Source: Candidatus Latescibacterota bacterium (GTDB lineage Bacteria; Latescibacterota; UBA2968; UBA8231). From it: 14,285 nt of DNA. Location: contig JAJDYK010000105.1 in the NCBI GenBank assembly GCA_022825185.1, forward strand, positions 1 to 14,285, in the 5' to 3' direction. This document shows positions 1 to 6,812 of the stretch, one piece after another. The notes below the pieces were generated by a model that was not told the DNA's origin, ran no database searches, and saw only the letters and a program-made list of their open reading frames with translations. The stretch's first letter is position 1. Each line of letters starts with the position of its first letter. The position numbers and the translations under genes were made by a program.

Positions 1-298
1 TCAGCACCACGTCGAGCGCGCTGACCGGAAAGTCCCAATCCACGGACTCGCGCTGCGGCACATAGCCGATGATCTTGCGCATCTGGCTGTAGTCCTCGCC
101 GTAGATCTTGACCCACCCCGACGCCTTGGGCACGAGGTCCATAATGGCCTTGATCATAGTGCTTTTGCCCGAGCCGTTGGGGCCGATGATGCCCACGAGT
201 TGCCCTTCGGGCACATCGAGATCCACGTCCCACAGCACCGGCTTCTTGTGGTAGGCAATGGTCATGTCGTGGATCTGGATGGGATGAGGTGCGCTCAC
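1..298 (-). CDS. Metal (Mn/Zn/Fe-type) ABC transporter ATP-binding protein, partial
   Basis: This is the N-terminal 99 codons of an ABC-transporter ATPase; the rest lies beyond the left edge. The Walker A motif GPNGSGKST is at residues 37-45 or so. A Q-loop segment reading YVPQRESVDWDFPVSALDVV follows, a wording typical of the MntB/ZnuC/TroB ATPases of the cluster-9 metal importers. The start is GTG at 298-296. Its GTGA overlaps the TGA stop of the preceding substrate-binding protein gene by 4 bases, so the two are translationally coupled. The protein would power import of a divalent metal across the inner membrane together with that binding protein and a permease that should follow to the left. 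The metal cannot be read from the ATPase; the neighbouring MntR-like repressor favours manganese. Confidence 0.92.
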   Translation of the reverse strand, partial: MSAPHPIQIHDMTIAYHKKPVLWDVDLDVPEGQLVGIIGPNGSGKSTMIKAIMDLVPKASGWVKIYGEDYSQMRKIIGYVPQRESVDWDFPVSALDVVL

Positions 299-1191
299 CG
301 CAAAGCTCCCACAATGGTGTTGACGTTGCTTTCGACCATGCCCACATACGTGTTGGCACCGCTGCCAGCAGCCCCCATCGCATCCGAGTATAGGGTGCCG
401 CCTATTTCCACTTGGAAGCCGCGGTCCAAGCACCCTTCGCGCACGGCCTCAATCGAGCGCACGGGCACGCTGCTCTCGACGAAGATGGCCTTGACTTGGC
501 GCTCGACGATCAGATCGACTAGCCGGGTGACGTCGTTGACCCCGTAGTCGGCCACCGTGGAAATGCCTTGCAGGCCGACGACCTCCACTCCGTAGGCCCG
601 GCCAAAGTAGCCAAAGGCGTCGTGAGCCGTAATCAGCACGCGGCTAGCCTCCGGCAGCAACTCGACCTGCTCGCCGACCCATCGGTTCAGGGCGTCGAGG
701 CGCTCCCGGTAGCGCGCGCCGTTCTGGCGATAGACCGCCGCCCCGTCCGGGTCTATTGCGCTCAGGCGGGCCACGACCGGCTCGATCGTCTGCGCCCACA
801 GCGATACGTCGAACCATATGTGGGGATCGAAGTTGCCTTCAAATTCCGGCGGGCGCAGCAAGCGCTCTTCTGGTATTTGCTCGGCCACGGCCAACACCTG
901 CTTGCTGCGAGCCATTTTGGCGAAGATGTCTTCCATCTTGCCTTCGAGAAAAAGGCCGTTGAAGAGAATCAAATCCGCGGCCGTCAGCTTGGCCAAATCG
1001 CCTTGCGACGCCTTGTAGTAATGTGGATCGACGCCCGGCCCCATCATCCCGACCACCGAGATGCGGTCGCCGCCGATATTGCGGGCGAGGTCGGCCACCA
1101 TCCCAGTGGTACACACCACCTCAATCCGCCCGTCGTCGCGCTCGGGAGCATCGCAACCCAACGCGTACAACAAAATGAAAATCCAGAGCAT
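295..1191 (-). CDS. Metal ABC transporter substrate-binding lipoprotein (TroA/ZnuA/MntA family)
   Basis: A 298-residue cluster-9 solute-binding protein that captures a divalent metal outside the inner membrane and hands it to the ABC permease. The signal peptide is very short, with a lipobox ALGC whose Cys13 would be the lipid-anchored residue. The four family metal ligands are visible: His57 (GVDPHYYK), His124 (DPHIWFD), His190 (TAHDAFGY) and Asp270 (YSDAMGA), with Glu239 near the site. The His-rich acidic loop of zinc-specific ZnuA proteins is missing, which leans towards Mn or Fe. Start ATG at 1191 has AAGGAA a few bases upstream and no in-frame start lies further up. Upstream lies a promoter with an embedded palindrome shared with the divergent DtxR-family gene, so metal-dependent repression is likely. 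Specificity is inferred; the family is secure. Confidence 0.95.
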   Translation of the reverse strand: MLWIFILLYALGCDAPERDDGRIEVVCTTGMVADLARNIGGDRISVVGMMGPGVDPHYYKASQGDLAKLTAADLILFNGLFLEGKMEDIFAKMARSKQVLAVAEQIPEERLLRPPEFEGNFDPHIWFDVSLWAQTIEPVVARLSAIDPDGAAVYRQNGARYRERLDALNRWVGEQVELLPEASRVLITAHDAFGYFGRAYGVEVVGLQGISTVADYGVNDVTRLVDLIVERQVKAIFVESSVPVRSIEAVREGCLDRGFQVEIGGTLYSDAMGAAGSGANTYVGMVESNVNTIVGALR

Positions 1192-1233
1192 GATTCCTTG
1201 CTTATCTAATTTTAGTTGACATACAAAAATAAA

Positions 1234-1261
1234 AATTTAGTCATGGCTAAAAAACTGTCAA
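1234..1261 (-). promoter_or_regulatory. Promoter of the metal transporter operon
   Basis: On the minus strand a perfect TTGACA (forward 1256-1261) and a TAAATT -10 box (forward 1234-1239) are 16 bp apart. Transcription would start near 1227, about 36 bases before the ATG of the binding-protein gene. The palindrome at 1236-1251 fills the spacer, so a bound repressor would block RNA polymerase. Confidence 0.5.
1236..1251. promoter_or_regulatory. Palindromic operator, likely MntR/DtxR-family binding site
   Basis: The 16-bp sequence TTTAGTCATGGCTAAA is an inverted repeat with a single mismatched pair (TTTAG, central CATG, CTAAA). It sits in the intergenic region between the metal-binding lipoprotein gene and the divergent DtxR-family repressor gene, inside the spacer of the leftward promoter. 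Length, symmetry and placement fit the operators of DtxR/MntR-type repressors. Which protein binds it is inferred from position. Confidence 0.65.
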
Positions 1262-1266
1262 GGTCG

Positions 1267-1321
1267 TTGCTAAATCTGTTTTTGGTCTTATCTTAAAGAA
1301 CAAAGCGCGTAACCTTGGAGG
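1267..1321 (+). promoter_or_regulatory. Candidate promoter and ribosome binding site of the DtxR-family regulator
   Basis: TTGCTA (1267-1272) and TATCTT (1289-1294) with a 16-bp spacer form a modest sigma70-like promoter. A strong Shine-Dalgarno GGAGG at 1317-1321 lies 6 bases before the GTG at 1328, which settles that start codon. Confidence 0.4.
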
Positions 1322-1327
1322 TAAGGG

Positions 1328-1999
1328 GTGCTAACTCAGGCTATTGAAGATTATCTCAAGGCTATTTACAAATTGCAGCACAGCGACGAGCACGGCGGGC
1401 GCGTCACCACCTCAGTGATCGCCAGCCGCATGGAAGTGGCCGCGGCCTCAGCGACGAACATGATCAAGAAGCTCGCCGAGCTGAACCTGCTTATATACAC
1501 GCCGTACCAAGGGGTCGAGCTAACAGCCAGCGGCGAGAAGATCGCCTTGGAGACCATCCGCCACCACCGCTTGATCGAGCTATATCTCAGCCAAGCGTTG
1601 GGCTATTCCTGGGACCAGATCGACGCCGAGGCCGATCGCCTAGAGCACGCTATTTCCGAGGAGTTTGAAGACCGCATCGACGAGGCTTTGGGCTATCCGA
1701 CCGTCGGCGCCCACGGCGAGCCGATCCCCACCAAGCAAGGCCAGATCGACCACCCTAACTACCGCCGTCTCTCCGAGCTACAAGACGGCCAGTCCGCGAT
1801 CATCCGCCGCGTCAGTGACCGCAATCCCCAGATGCTGCGCTATATGGAAAATTTGCAATTGCTCTTGGGCACCCGGGTCGAAGTTACTGCCAAGGCACCC
1901 TTTAACGGCCCGCTGCAATTGAAGATCGGTGCTGCCAAGGAGAAGGAAGTGTCGCTGGGGTTGGAAGTGGCCGGTAGTATCTTCGTCGAGACCGACTAA
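1328..1999 (+). CDS. mntR: DtxR/MntR-family metal-dependent transcriptional repressor
   Basis: A 223-residue repressor with the three-part layout of DtxR/IdeR/SirR: an N-terminal winged helix (about 1-70), a metal-binding dimerisation domain (about 71-142) and a C-terminal SH3/FeoA-like domain (about 152-221). Classical MntR of Bacillus lacks that last domain. The primary metal ligands read as oxygen or His donors: Asp8 (IEDYL), Asp103, Glu106 and His107 (ADRLEH), with His79/His80 nearby. DtxR has Met and Cys at two of these places and manganese-type MntR has Asp and Glu. The divergent transporter and the palindrome at 1236-1251 make repression of that transporter when Mn(II) or Fe(II) is plentiful the likely role. 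The start is GTG at 1328 with GGAGG 6 bases upstream. The family is certain; the manganese assignment, and so the symbol, is inference. Confidence 0.9.
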   Translation: MLTQAIEDYLKAIYKLQHSDEHGGRVTTSVIASRMEVAAASATNMIKKLAELNLLIYTPYQGVELTASGEKIALETIRHHRLIELYLSQALGYSWDQIDAEADRLEHAISEEFEDRIDEALGYPTVGAHGEPIPTKQGQIDHPNYRRLSELQDGQSAIIRRVSDRNPQMLRYMENLQLLLGTRVEVTAKAPFNGPLQLKIGAAKEKEVSLGLEVAGSIFVETD

Positions 2000-2001
2000 T
2001 T

Positions 2002-2646
2002 TTATTTGTGGCTCCCGGTGTGCCCATTGGCGGACGCCAAGCGATGGAGCTTGCCCTCCGCCTCCAGCAGGGGGATTATTTGCTCAAAGTACTCGCAGAG
2101 CGCGTGTAGGCGGCCATTTTCAGTCGTCATTTCCAGCAGTTGTTGCCTAATTTTTAAGTCGAGGCCCGTCACTTGGGCGATCTGAAAGGCGTTTTGCAGA
2201 GACCCTATTTCGGCGCGCATACCGGTCACTTCCTCAAGTTGCTCCATCAACTTCTCTAGCACCGCAACGGCCTTAGCCAAAAGCACTGGGTCCGTCGGTT
2301 CCTCGGCGTCATCTACGTACTCTACCCACGCCTCTAAATAGGGCTTGTCCTCAGCGATGCGCGCGATGCGAAAGCGCCGCCCGCCGCGGACGATGATGTT
2401 GAGACGACCATCGTCAAACTCGTCGAGCACTTTGGCCAACAGCATTGCGCAGCCCACTTCGCCCTGCACCTCGCGATCCTCCCCCAGAATCATGCCAATG
2501 GGCAAGGTCTCACCGCGCTCGTCGGCCGCTCGCACATCGGCGAGCATCTGCTTGTAGCGCGGCTCAAATATGTGCAGGGGCACGATTTGGTCGGGGAAAA
2601 CGACTATCGGCAGGGGAAAAAGTGGGATCGGATTGCGATCTAGCAT
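2002..2646 (-). CDS. LON-N-terminal-domain (LON substrate-binding domain) protein
   Basis: A 214-residue stand-alone LON substrate-binding-domain protein (PF02190 type). The diagnostic start is IPLFPLPIVVFPDQIVPLHI (residues 7-26), then FEPRYKQML and a beta-rich core to about 118 (including GCAMLLAKV and GGRRFRI). A helical half from about 120 to 200 follows. There is no AAA+ or Lon protease domain, so it is not the protease itself. Bacterial homologues are common, cytoplasmic and of unknown or indirect function, possibly peptide or substrate recognition. It converges on the repressor gene with a gap of only 2 bases between stop codons and no visible terminator, so the two transcripts should overlap. 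The ATG at 2646 has no clear Shine-Dalgarno. Confidence 0.9.
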   Translation of the reverse strand: MLDRNPIPLFPLPIVVFPDQIVPLHIFEPRYKQMLADVRAADERGETLPIGMILGEDREVQGEVGCAMLLAKVLDEFDDGRLNIIVRGGRRFRIARIAEDKPYLEAWVEYVDDAEEPTDPVLLAKAVAVLEKLMEQLEEVTGMRAEIGSLQNAFQIAQVTGLDLKIRQQLLEMTTENGRLHALCEYFEQIIPLLEAEGKLHRLASANGHTGSHK

Positions 2647-2810
2647 GGGCGCGTTGTGCTGGGTTGGTTGATAAGAGCAAATTAAACCGCCGATACAGGC
2701 GGGGCAAGCGACGCGGCTGCCCTGATAGGCTACTGCGACGCGATAGCACGGTTGACATTGCTCCAGCAGCGCGACTCATTAAGGAGAACCCTCAAAACCG
2801 GGACTTGGCT

Positions 2811-4400
2811 ATGGCGCGCCGTCGCAAAAGAAATATCCGCAGCGAGATCGAGCGAGCCCACAACCGCGCCAATCTCAGAAGCCACATCCGCGCCTTGGGC
2901 CTCCAATCCGAGGACGAGTACCGAGCTTGGTGCCGCAAGCGCGGTTTGGGCGACGGCCTCCACAAGAGCAATCGCCAGATCCAAAAGGAGCGCCAGCTCG
3001 CCCTACGCCAGCAAGGCGAGGCCGCACTCGCCCGTACCCGCCAGCGCACGCGTAGCCCGGCCAACACCATCCGCCAACTCTACGACCGCACGCTCCCCAA
3101 GGGGCGGCTCGGTGCCGACTACCTCTACAAAATTCGCGGTCTCTTCAACGCCTTTCCCAGCGGCCCGACGCGCCGCGCCTTGCTCAATCTCCTGCTCCAA
3201 GTCGAGCGTCGCGGCGACCTCTTTCGCCTCGACCCCGTCATCCCCGCGTTTGGTGCCCACCCGCAGAATAACTTCATCGACGGCTTGGCTTCCTTGGCTC
3301 GTCATTCAGAAAACTGGGTGCGCCCTGTGGCCGAGTGGGCACCGCCGAGCCACAACCCGCGCAAGCAGTTCCACCACCTCGCCTGCCACCTGCTGGCCCG
3401 CTATGACGTACCCGTTTTTATGGACGCGGCCTTTTTCACCTCGCAGATGCCAGAGGCGGGTTTGCATCAGACGTGGTTCAAATACATCGGCGCGGGGCAG
3501 AACATCCGCACCGCCGACCTCCCCGTCGCCTTGAGCAAGAAGTCGGCCCACTGCTTCCTCGCCGCCCCCGCCGACCTCTCCATCGCCCATGCCCTGCGCT
3601 GGGGTCAAGTCTTGGGCCAAGGCGGCAGTCCGACGCTGGCGCGGACGGTGATTGGCACCCGGCTGGGCCAGTCGTTTGAAAACGAGGACTTTTGGTCCAC
3701 CGCGATTCTGTTTTTTGCCAACAATCCCATGCTCGACCCAGCCCACGTCGGCCCCATCATCGATTACATCTACAATCAGAAATACGTGCCGCAACAAATT
3801 GTCCTGCCCGGCGGTGGCTTCGAGCAAAGGCCACCAGCGCAGCCGAACTTCTCGATGAAGAGCCGCAGCATTCCCAAGCTGTTGCACCAAGTTGACGAGT
3901 GGCACGAAGCACTGGCGCGACAGGTACTGCTACCCGATGCAGAGGACGAGCCAGACAGAACTGGTGGCAAAAAGAGCCGCGTCCGGCACATGTCTTGGGG
4001 CGCTTCGAGTATCGGCGAATTCGAACTAAAGCAGGAGGACAAGCAACTCGGCGAAACCTTCACTTGGAGCATACGGGAGTTGCTCTCCAATGCCGAACTG
4101 GGGGCCGAGGGCCGCGAAATGGGCCACTGCGTCTATACCTACGCCAAGAGCTGCCGCAACGGCAGCACCTCGATTTGGTCCCTCGGCGTAGAAGACAGCA
4201 AGGGCCGCCGTCACCGCATCCTCACCATCGCCGTCGATCCGCACAGCCGCGCCATCACCCAAATCCGCGGCCGCTACAACGTCCTGCCCAGCGCCAAAAA
4301 CAAAAAGAACTTAGAGCGCGCTTATCAGAAGCTGCTGCTCCGCTCGCAGAAGGTACTCGGGCAGTGGATGAGCCGCGAATTCATCAGCAAGCGCTACTGA
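2811..4400 (+). CDS. PcfJ-like domain protein
   Basis: A 529-residue protein ending in a PcfJ-like domain (PF14284 type). Its hallmark is at residues 437-490: MGHCVYTYA, then a Cys, GSTSIWSL, ILTIAVDP and ITQIRGRYN. The first 80 residues are highly basic, with RRRKR at 3-7, and look able to bind nucleic acid. The middle (about 90-420) has no motif I recognise. PcfJ is named from the conjugative plasmid pCF10, but its biochemical role is unknown and homologues are spread over plasmids and chromosomes. The reading frame stays open upstream to about 2445, but that part lies antisense to the LON gene. ATG 2811 is the first plausible start; its ribosome site is unclear (AAGGAG at 2781-2786 is too distant). 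A HigA-like gene starts 8 bases after the stop, so the two are probably co-transcribed. Confidence 0.82.
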   Translation: MARRRKRNIRSEIERAHNRANLRSHIRALGLQSEDEYRAWCRKRGLGDGLHKSNRQIQKERQLALRQQGEAALARTRQRTRSPANTIRQLYDRTLPKGRLGADYLYKIRGLFNAFPSGPTRRALLNLLLQVERRGDLFRLDPVIPAFGAHPQNNFIDGLASLARHSENWVRPVAEWAPPSHNPRKQFHHLACHLLARYDVPVFMDAAFFTSQMPEAGLHQTWFKYIGAGQNIRTADLPVALSKKSAHCFLAAPADLSIAHALRWGQVLGQGGSPTLARTVIGTRLGQSFENEDFWSTAILFFANNPMLDPAHVGPIIDYIYNQKYVPQQIVLPGGGFEQRPPAQPNFSMKSRSIPKLLHQVDEWHEALARQVLLPDAEDEPDRTGGKKSRVRHMSWGASSIGEFELKQEDKQLGETFTWSIRELLSNAELGAEGREMGHCVYTYAKSCRNGSTSIWSLGVEDSKGRRHRILTIAVDPHSRAITQIRGRYNVLPSAKNKKNLERAYQKLLLRSQKVLGQWMSREFISKRY

Positions 4401-4408
4401 GTCCACCG

Positions 4409-4714
4409 ATGGCTACCGACGGTATTAAAGTGAACATGACCCCCTCACATCCGGGCGACTTCATTCTCACTGAGATCATTGAGGAGTTGAGGCTAAATGT
4501 GACAAGGACGGCCGAGATTCTAGGGGTTCGGCGGGCAACGCTTTCGGATTTACTAAACGGCAACGCCGCGCTATCGCCGGAGATGGCACTGCGCATCGAG
4601 AAGGCATTCGGCGTGGGTATGGACATGTTGCTGCAGATGCAGGCTTGGTACGACGCCTCTCAGATGCGCACCCGTGCAAATGAGGTCAGCGTCCAACGTT
4701 ATGAGCCTGTCTGA
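4409..4714 (+). CDS. higA: HigA-family antitoxin-like XRE regulator
   Basis: A 101-residue protein of the HigA/XRE type. It carries the family opening MTPSHPGDFI (residues 10-19) and a helix-turn-helix at about 29-56 (TRTAEILGVRRATLSDLLNG), then LSPEMALRIEKAFGV and LLQMQAWYD. HigA normally neutralises the RNase toxin HigB and represses the higBA operon. No HigB-like ORF (about 90 residues, RelE fold) lies on either side; the preceding gene, 8 bases away, is the PcfJ-like gene. It is therefore an orphan antitoxin, a plain regulator, or the partner of the PcfJ-like protein. Three in-frame starts exist: ATG 4409, GTG 4430 and ATG 4436. The last begins exactly at MTPSHPG and would match many family members; none has a strong ribosome site. 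Confidence 0.88.
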   Translation: MATDGIKVNMTPSHPGDFILTEIIEELRLNVTRTAEILGVRRATLSDLLNGNAALSPEMALRIEKAFGVGMDMLLQMQAWYDASQMRTRANEVSVQRYEPV

Positions 4715-4723
4715 CTGACAGGC
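4705..4723. repeat. Inverted repeat at the 3' end of the HigA-like gene
   Basis: GCCTGTC (4705-4711) and GACAGGC (4717-4723) form a perfect 7-bp stem with the 5-nt loop TGACT. The stem overlaps the last codons and the stop of the HigA-like gene and lies between two convergent genes. It could help end transcription from either side, though neither strand has a T-run after it. It could also be an operator; the sequence does not decide. Confidence 0.4.
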
Positions 4724-4745
4724 ACTATAATAGCTAGACGAGAGC

Positions 4746-5684
4746 CTATCTATCTAAAGTGACCGTGAGTTCTTCTACCTTGATGTCGGGTATCCTCCTC
4801 AAAGGAGAAGCCCAATCTTCACGGTACTTCCTGTCCAAATTCTCCAATTCAGCGGGCCTGTAGTACTCAAGCGTTGACCGTATCATCCTGAACGTCAGCG
4901 CCATAGCTTGCGTCAGCGAGTTGCGTGTTTCTTCAGGAGATCTCAGCGAGTCTATGATTACCTCTGGGCCATCGAAGGCTACCTGGCCTGTGTACGTAGA
5001 GCCGTGCATAACTTCGGAACCAGAAGCGTAAATTATGTCGTACTCCGCAGTACGATTGACATCTTTGACGATTTCCCGGAACGAGCGTACACCGAGTATT
5101 CTGTACCAGTCCCACTCACGTTTGTTCTTTTGATAAAAAGTTTCAAACTTTTTATTGAGATCGCACAAGGAAGGTCCAGACAGTACTTTGTTCAAATTGG
5201 CGATTTGGTCACGTAGCTCCTTCTTCCTAGCCGACGAGGGCGTTTTTTTGCCTACCGTATTCCAAAAGTCCTTGAAGGCTTTATTCTCGTTGGTGCCAGG
5301 AAGGTAACGGCTAGCCCAGAGCCGTCGTTTTCGGAGATTAGCAACGTGATATGCCCTAGCACGCTCATCGCCTGATTCTTGTAGAACCCACTGAAGCGCG
5401 ACAGACACTTCGAACAGTGACCGAAGTTGCAGTTGGGTGGGACGAATTACTCCCTGTCTCATCATAACTTCGATAGCATCAGCCATCGAGAGGGCATTTT
5501 TGAATAGCGAAAATAATGCAACAACATCTTTGAGAGATTTCTCAGAAGTATAATAGCATCGGAGGATTAGGTGAGTTCCATAATCTACGAAGTCTCGTAG
5601 ACTATCAAGTGGCTCGCTGATCGCTGTGCCGAAGTTTGCTGCTTTATCCCGGTCTAGTATTCTCTTGTTTGCATCGTCTGCCAT
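4746..5684 (-). CDS. DUF5677-like protein
   Basis: A 312-residue, mostly alpha-helical protein that resembles the DUF5677 family. The points of resemblance are a helix with LQLRSLFEVSVALQWVL (about residues 85-101), the pair RARAYHVANLRKR (108-120) and a motif YDIIYASGSEVMHGS at 215-229. The S-x(4)-HGS arrangement with His227 is the most family-like feature. No signal peptide or membrane segment is evident. The family's function is unknown; helical proteins of this shape often sit near defence genes, but nothing here proves such a role. The ATG at 5684 has a GAGAGAAG stretch upstream. The gene is distinctly AT-richer than the genes outside 4.7-6.8 kb, a sign of acquisition. Just upstream lies a decayed copy of the leader and start of the neighbouring DUF3800 gene. 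Confidence 0.6.
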   Translation of the reverse strand: MADDANKRILDRDKAANFGTAISEPLDSLRDFVDYGTHLILRCYYTSEKSLKDVVALFSLFKNALSMADAIEVMMRQGVIRPTQLQLRSLFEVSVALQWVLQESGDERARAYHVANLRKRRLWASRYLPGTNENKAFKDFWNTVGKKTPSSARKKELRDQIANLNKVLSGPSLCDLNKKFETFYQKNKREWDWYRILGVRSFREIVKDVNRTAEYDIIYASGSEVMHGSTYTGQVAFDGPEVIIDSLRSPEETRNSLTQAMALTFRMIRSTLEYYRPAELENLDRKYREDWASPLRRIPDIKVEELTVTLDR

Positions 5685-5725
5685 ATATCAACTTCTCTCA
5701 GGTATTCGCCTTTTTGTTCTGGTCC

Positions 5726-5761
5726 TCATACTTCGACAATATAAAATCGGTATTTTATCAC
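5726..5761 (-). pseudogene. Decayed 5' end of a second DUF3800 gene
   Basis: Starting from GTG at 5761, these 12 codons read VIKYRFYIVEV and stop. The intact DUF3800 gene at 6769 opens with TKYRLYIDEVGD. The DNA of the two stretches and of the roughly 25 bases before each start matches closely, including an AGGAGG ribosome site 11 bases before the GTG. The Asp of the YIDE motif is changed to Val and the frame ends at TGA just after it. This is the stub of a duplicated DUF3800 gene whose body is gone; the DUF5677-like gene follows 41 bases later. Confidence 0.7.
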
Positions 5762-5785
5762 GCGGCGAACATCCTCCTTTCCGTC

Positions 5786-5893
5786 TCAGTGAACAACTCG
5801 CCTGTGAATGGCCGGATCGATGAGCTTGGCCCTAGTACCGACTTTACTAAGGTTCAGGGGCTTGCCCGCATCTTCCAACATTTCGATTGACAT
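5786..5893 (-). pseudogene. Fragment of a type I restriction enzyme hsdR start (copy A)
   Basis: A 35-codon ORF from ATG 5893 contains GKPLNLSKVGTRAKLIDPAI followed by HRR and soon stops. The core TRAKLIDPAIHRR is the standard N-terminal wording of HsdR/DEAD-helicase restriction subunits (typically EADTRAKLIDPALHARGW). The family continues for hundreds of residues, so this is a severed 5' end. A shorter copy of the same stretch lies at 6813-6845. The identification rests on motif recall alone. Confidence 0.6.
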
Positions 5894-5915
5894 GATCCGA
5901 GGGACCCCATATACT
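5887..5915 (+). promoter_or_regulatory. Near-consensus sigma70 promoter of a candidate small RNA
   Basis: TTGACA at 5887-5892 is a perfect -35 box. A 17-bp spacer leads to TATACT at 5910-5915, five of six bases of the consensus -10. Transcription would begin about 5921-5923 on the plus strand. No protein gene on that strand begins downstream, but a hairpin series with a strong terminator does. Confidence 0.7.
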
Positions 5916-5920
5916 CTCTA

Positions 5921-5997
5921 CTAATTCGCTAATGCGAAGGTGGGTGGTCAGTCTGACCATTGGGAGGGGGGCCTTACTGCGGCCCCCCTTTTTTATT
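5921..5997 (+). ncRNA. Candidate small non-coding RNA with three hairpins
   Basis: A transcript of about 75 nt is framed by a near-consensus promoter and a rho-independent terminator. Its sequence folds into three consecutive hairpins. The first is TTCGC (5925-5929) with GCGAA (5934-5938) and loop TAAT. The second is TGGTCAG (5945-5951) with CTGACCA (5953-5959) around a single base. The third is the terminator stem GGGGGGCC/GGCCCCCC. No Shine-Dalgarno plus ORF fits inside it. Its 3' end overlaps, in antisense, the last codons and stop of the DUF3800 gene. Its promoter overlaps the start of the hsdR remnant. It does not match an Rfam family that I can recognise. It could be an antisense regulator of the DUF3800 transcript, a trans-acting RNA, or an RNA component of an accessory system. 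Confidence 0.6.
5966..5997 (+). terminator. Strong rho-independent terminator
   Basis: An 8-bp all-GC stem, GGGGGGCC (5966-5973) with GGCCCCCC (5981-5988), has the 7-nt loop TTACTGC and is followed by TTTTTTATT. The T-run fixes the direction as plus. Since all coding genes from 4746 to 6769 run on the minus strand, it must end a plus-strand non-coding transcript. Confidence 0.88.
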
Positions 5998-6769
5998 GTA
6001 AAAACTGCTTTCCATATATTTCTTCCCTCTTCCGATCGTACTTCTCTTGGAGAATCCCGATAATCTGAACGGCAAAAGGCGCTAAGGGTCTTCCGAGCAA
6101 CCCCTGTTCATTCAGAATCTCGCAACGCGAAGGATGAGCAAGCAGATCGGCAAGCTGTAGTCCAGCGATATTGGCCGTCTTCTGTTTGAACCTGAGTTTG
6201 CGGCTAGTCAGCGTCTCTTGAAATTGTTCCGGTCCTACATAGTCCGTTCCTCGCTCCCACAGTCGGCGGAAGGATGTCTTTAGCTGCCTATCCTCCTTAC
6301 CGCCTCGGGTCTCAGCCATTACGTTTCCTCGGGCACCTTTGCGCTTCAGCCACGAGCTGAATCGCTCTAAAAGGACGGCCATGCAGTAGTGATACGGGTC
6401 GTATCGCCAAGTCCCGTAAGCTGCCACGTGATTTCTCTTGTCGATGCACACCGTAACAACGCAATACTCCCACTCGCGCAGGAGATTCAGGAGATCCTTG
6501 TTAAACGCGGCTTCAACAGCGCGGTCGCGAAGTGCCTGAAACGGAGGCCGTCGATTGACAATTTCCTTGCGATGCATTATCACGGGTTCATCTGGATGTG
6601 AATCGAAATAACGACTCTTGAGAGCTTCCAAGTCCGAGTGCATTCGCCTTTGAACATAAGCGAGATCAACGATGACACCGGTAAGACTCAAAAACCGATG
6701 ATTCGGATCACCTGAATTCTTGAGAGATGGATCGCCCACTTCGTCGATATAAAGCCGGTATTTCGTCAC
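5993..6769 (-). CDS. DUF3800 domain protein (predicted RNase H-like fold)
   Basis: A 258-residue DUF3800 (PF12686-type) protein. It opens with the family signature YIDEVGD (Asp9, Glu10, Asp13). Other acidic positions fit an RNase H-like metal site: Asp110 (VCIDKRN), Glu153 (VMAETRGGKED) and Asp208 (LQLADLLAHP). Family members often neighbour mobile and defence genes, but their activity is not established. The start is GTG at 6769, which gives the signature at the very N terminus; AGGAGG lies 11 bases upstream, a long spacing that is conserved in the decayed copy at 5761. The stop overlaps an oppositely directed terminator. Base composition is lower in GC than the flanking operons. Confidence 0.88.
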   Translation of the reverse strand: MTKYRLYIDEVGDPSLKNSGDPNHRFLSLTGVIVDLAYVQRRMHSDLEALKSRYFDSHPDEPVIMHRKEIVNRRPPFQALRDRAVEAAFNKDLLNLLREWEYCVVTVCIDKRNHVAAYGTWRYDPYHYCMAVLLERFSSWLKRKGARGNVMAETRGGKEDRQLKTSFRRLWERGTDYVGPEQFQETLTSRKLRFKQKTANIAGLQLADLLAHPSRCEILNEQGLLGRPLAPFAVQIIGILQEKYDRKREEIYGKQFLQ

Positions 6770-6812
6770 GCAGCGAATATCCTCCTCTTCGTCTCCTTAA
6801 GCAGACGCAGAA

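Noticed and set aside
2687..2702. CCGCC/GGCGG hairpin with a T-rich tail on the minus strand as a terminator
   Set aside because: The 5-bp stem is short, and it lies upstream of the LON gene where no minus-strand transcript arrives; treated as chance.
2445..2810. Upstream in-frame extension of the PcfJ-like gene (about 122 more codons)
   Set aside because: It lies antisense to the LON-domain gene up to 2646, reads as a low-complexity Arg/Pro/Ala-rich shadow and has no ribosome site; the natural start is ATG 2811.
4409..4714. Full HigBA toxin-antitoxin operon
   Set aside because: I looked for a RelE/HigB-size ORF on both sides and strands; none fits. Only the antitoxin-type gene is supported.
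4703..4731. TATAAT at 4726-4731 as a plus-strand promoter
   Set aside because: No acceptable -35 box lies 15-19 bp upstream and no plus-strand gene follows; the match is likely chance in an AT-rich gap.
5636..5890. Plus-strand open frames of 65-84 codons across the DUF5677 leader
   Set aside because: No ribosome site; they run antisense to the DUF5677 start and to the hsdR/DUF3800 remnants, whose similarity is on the minus strand.
5932..6080. Short plus-strand ORF beginning inside the small-RNA region and running into the DUF3800 gene
   Set aside because: It has no Shine-Dalgarno, crosses the strong terminator and lies antisense to a real gene.
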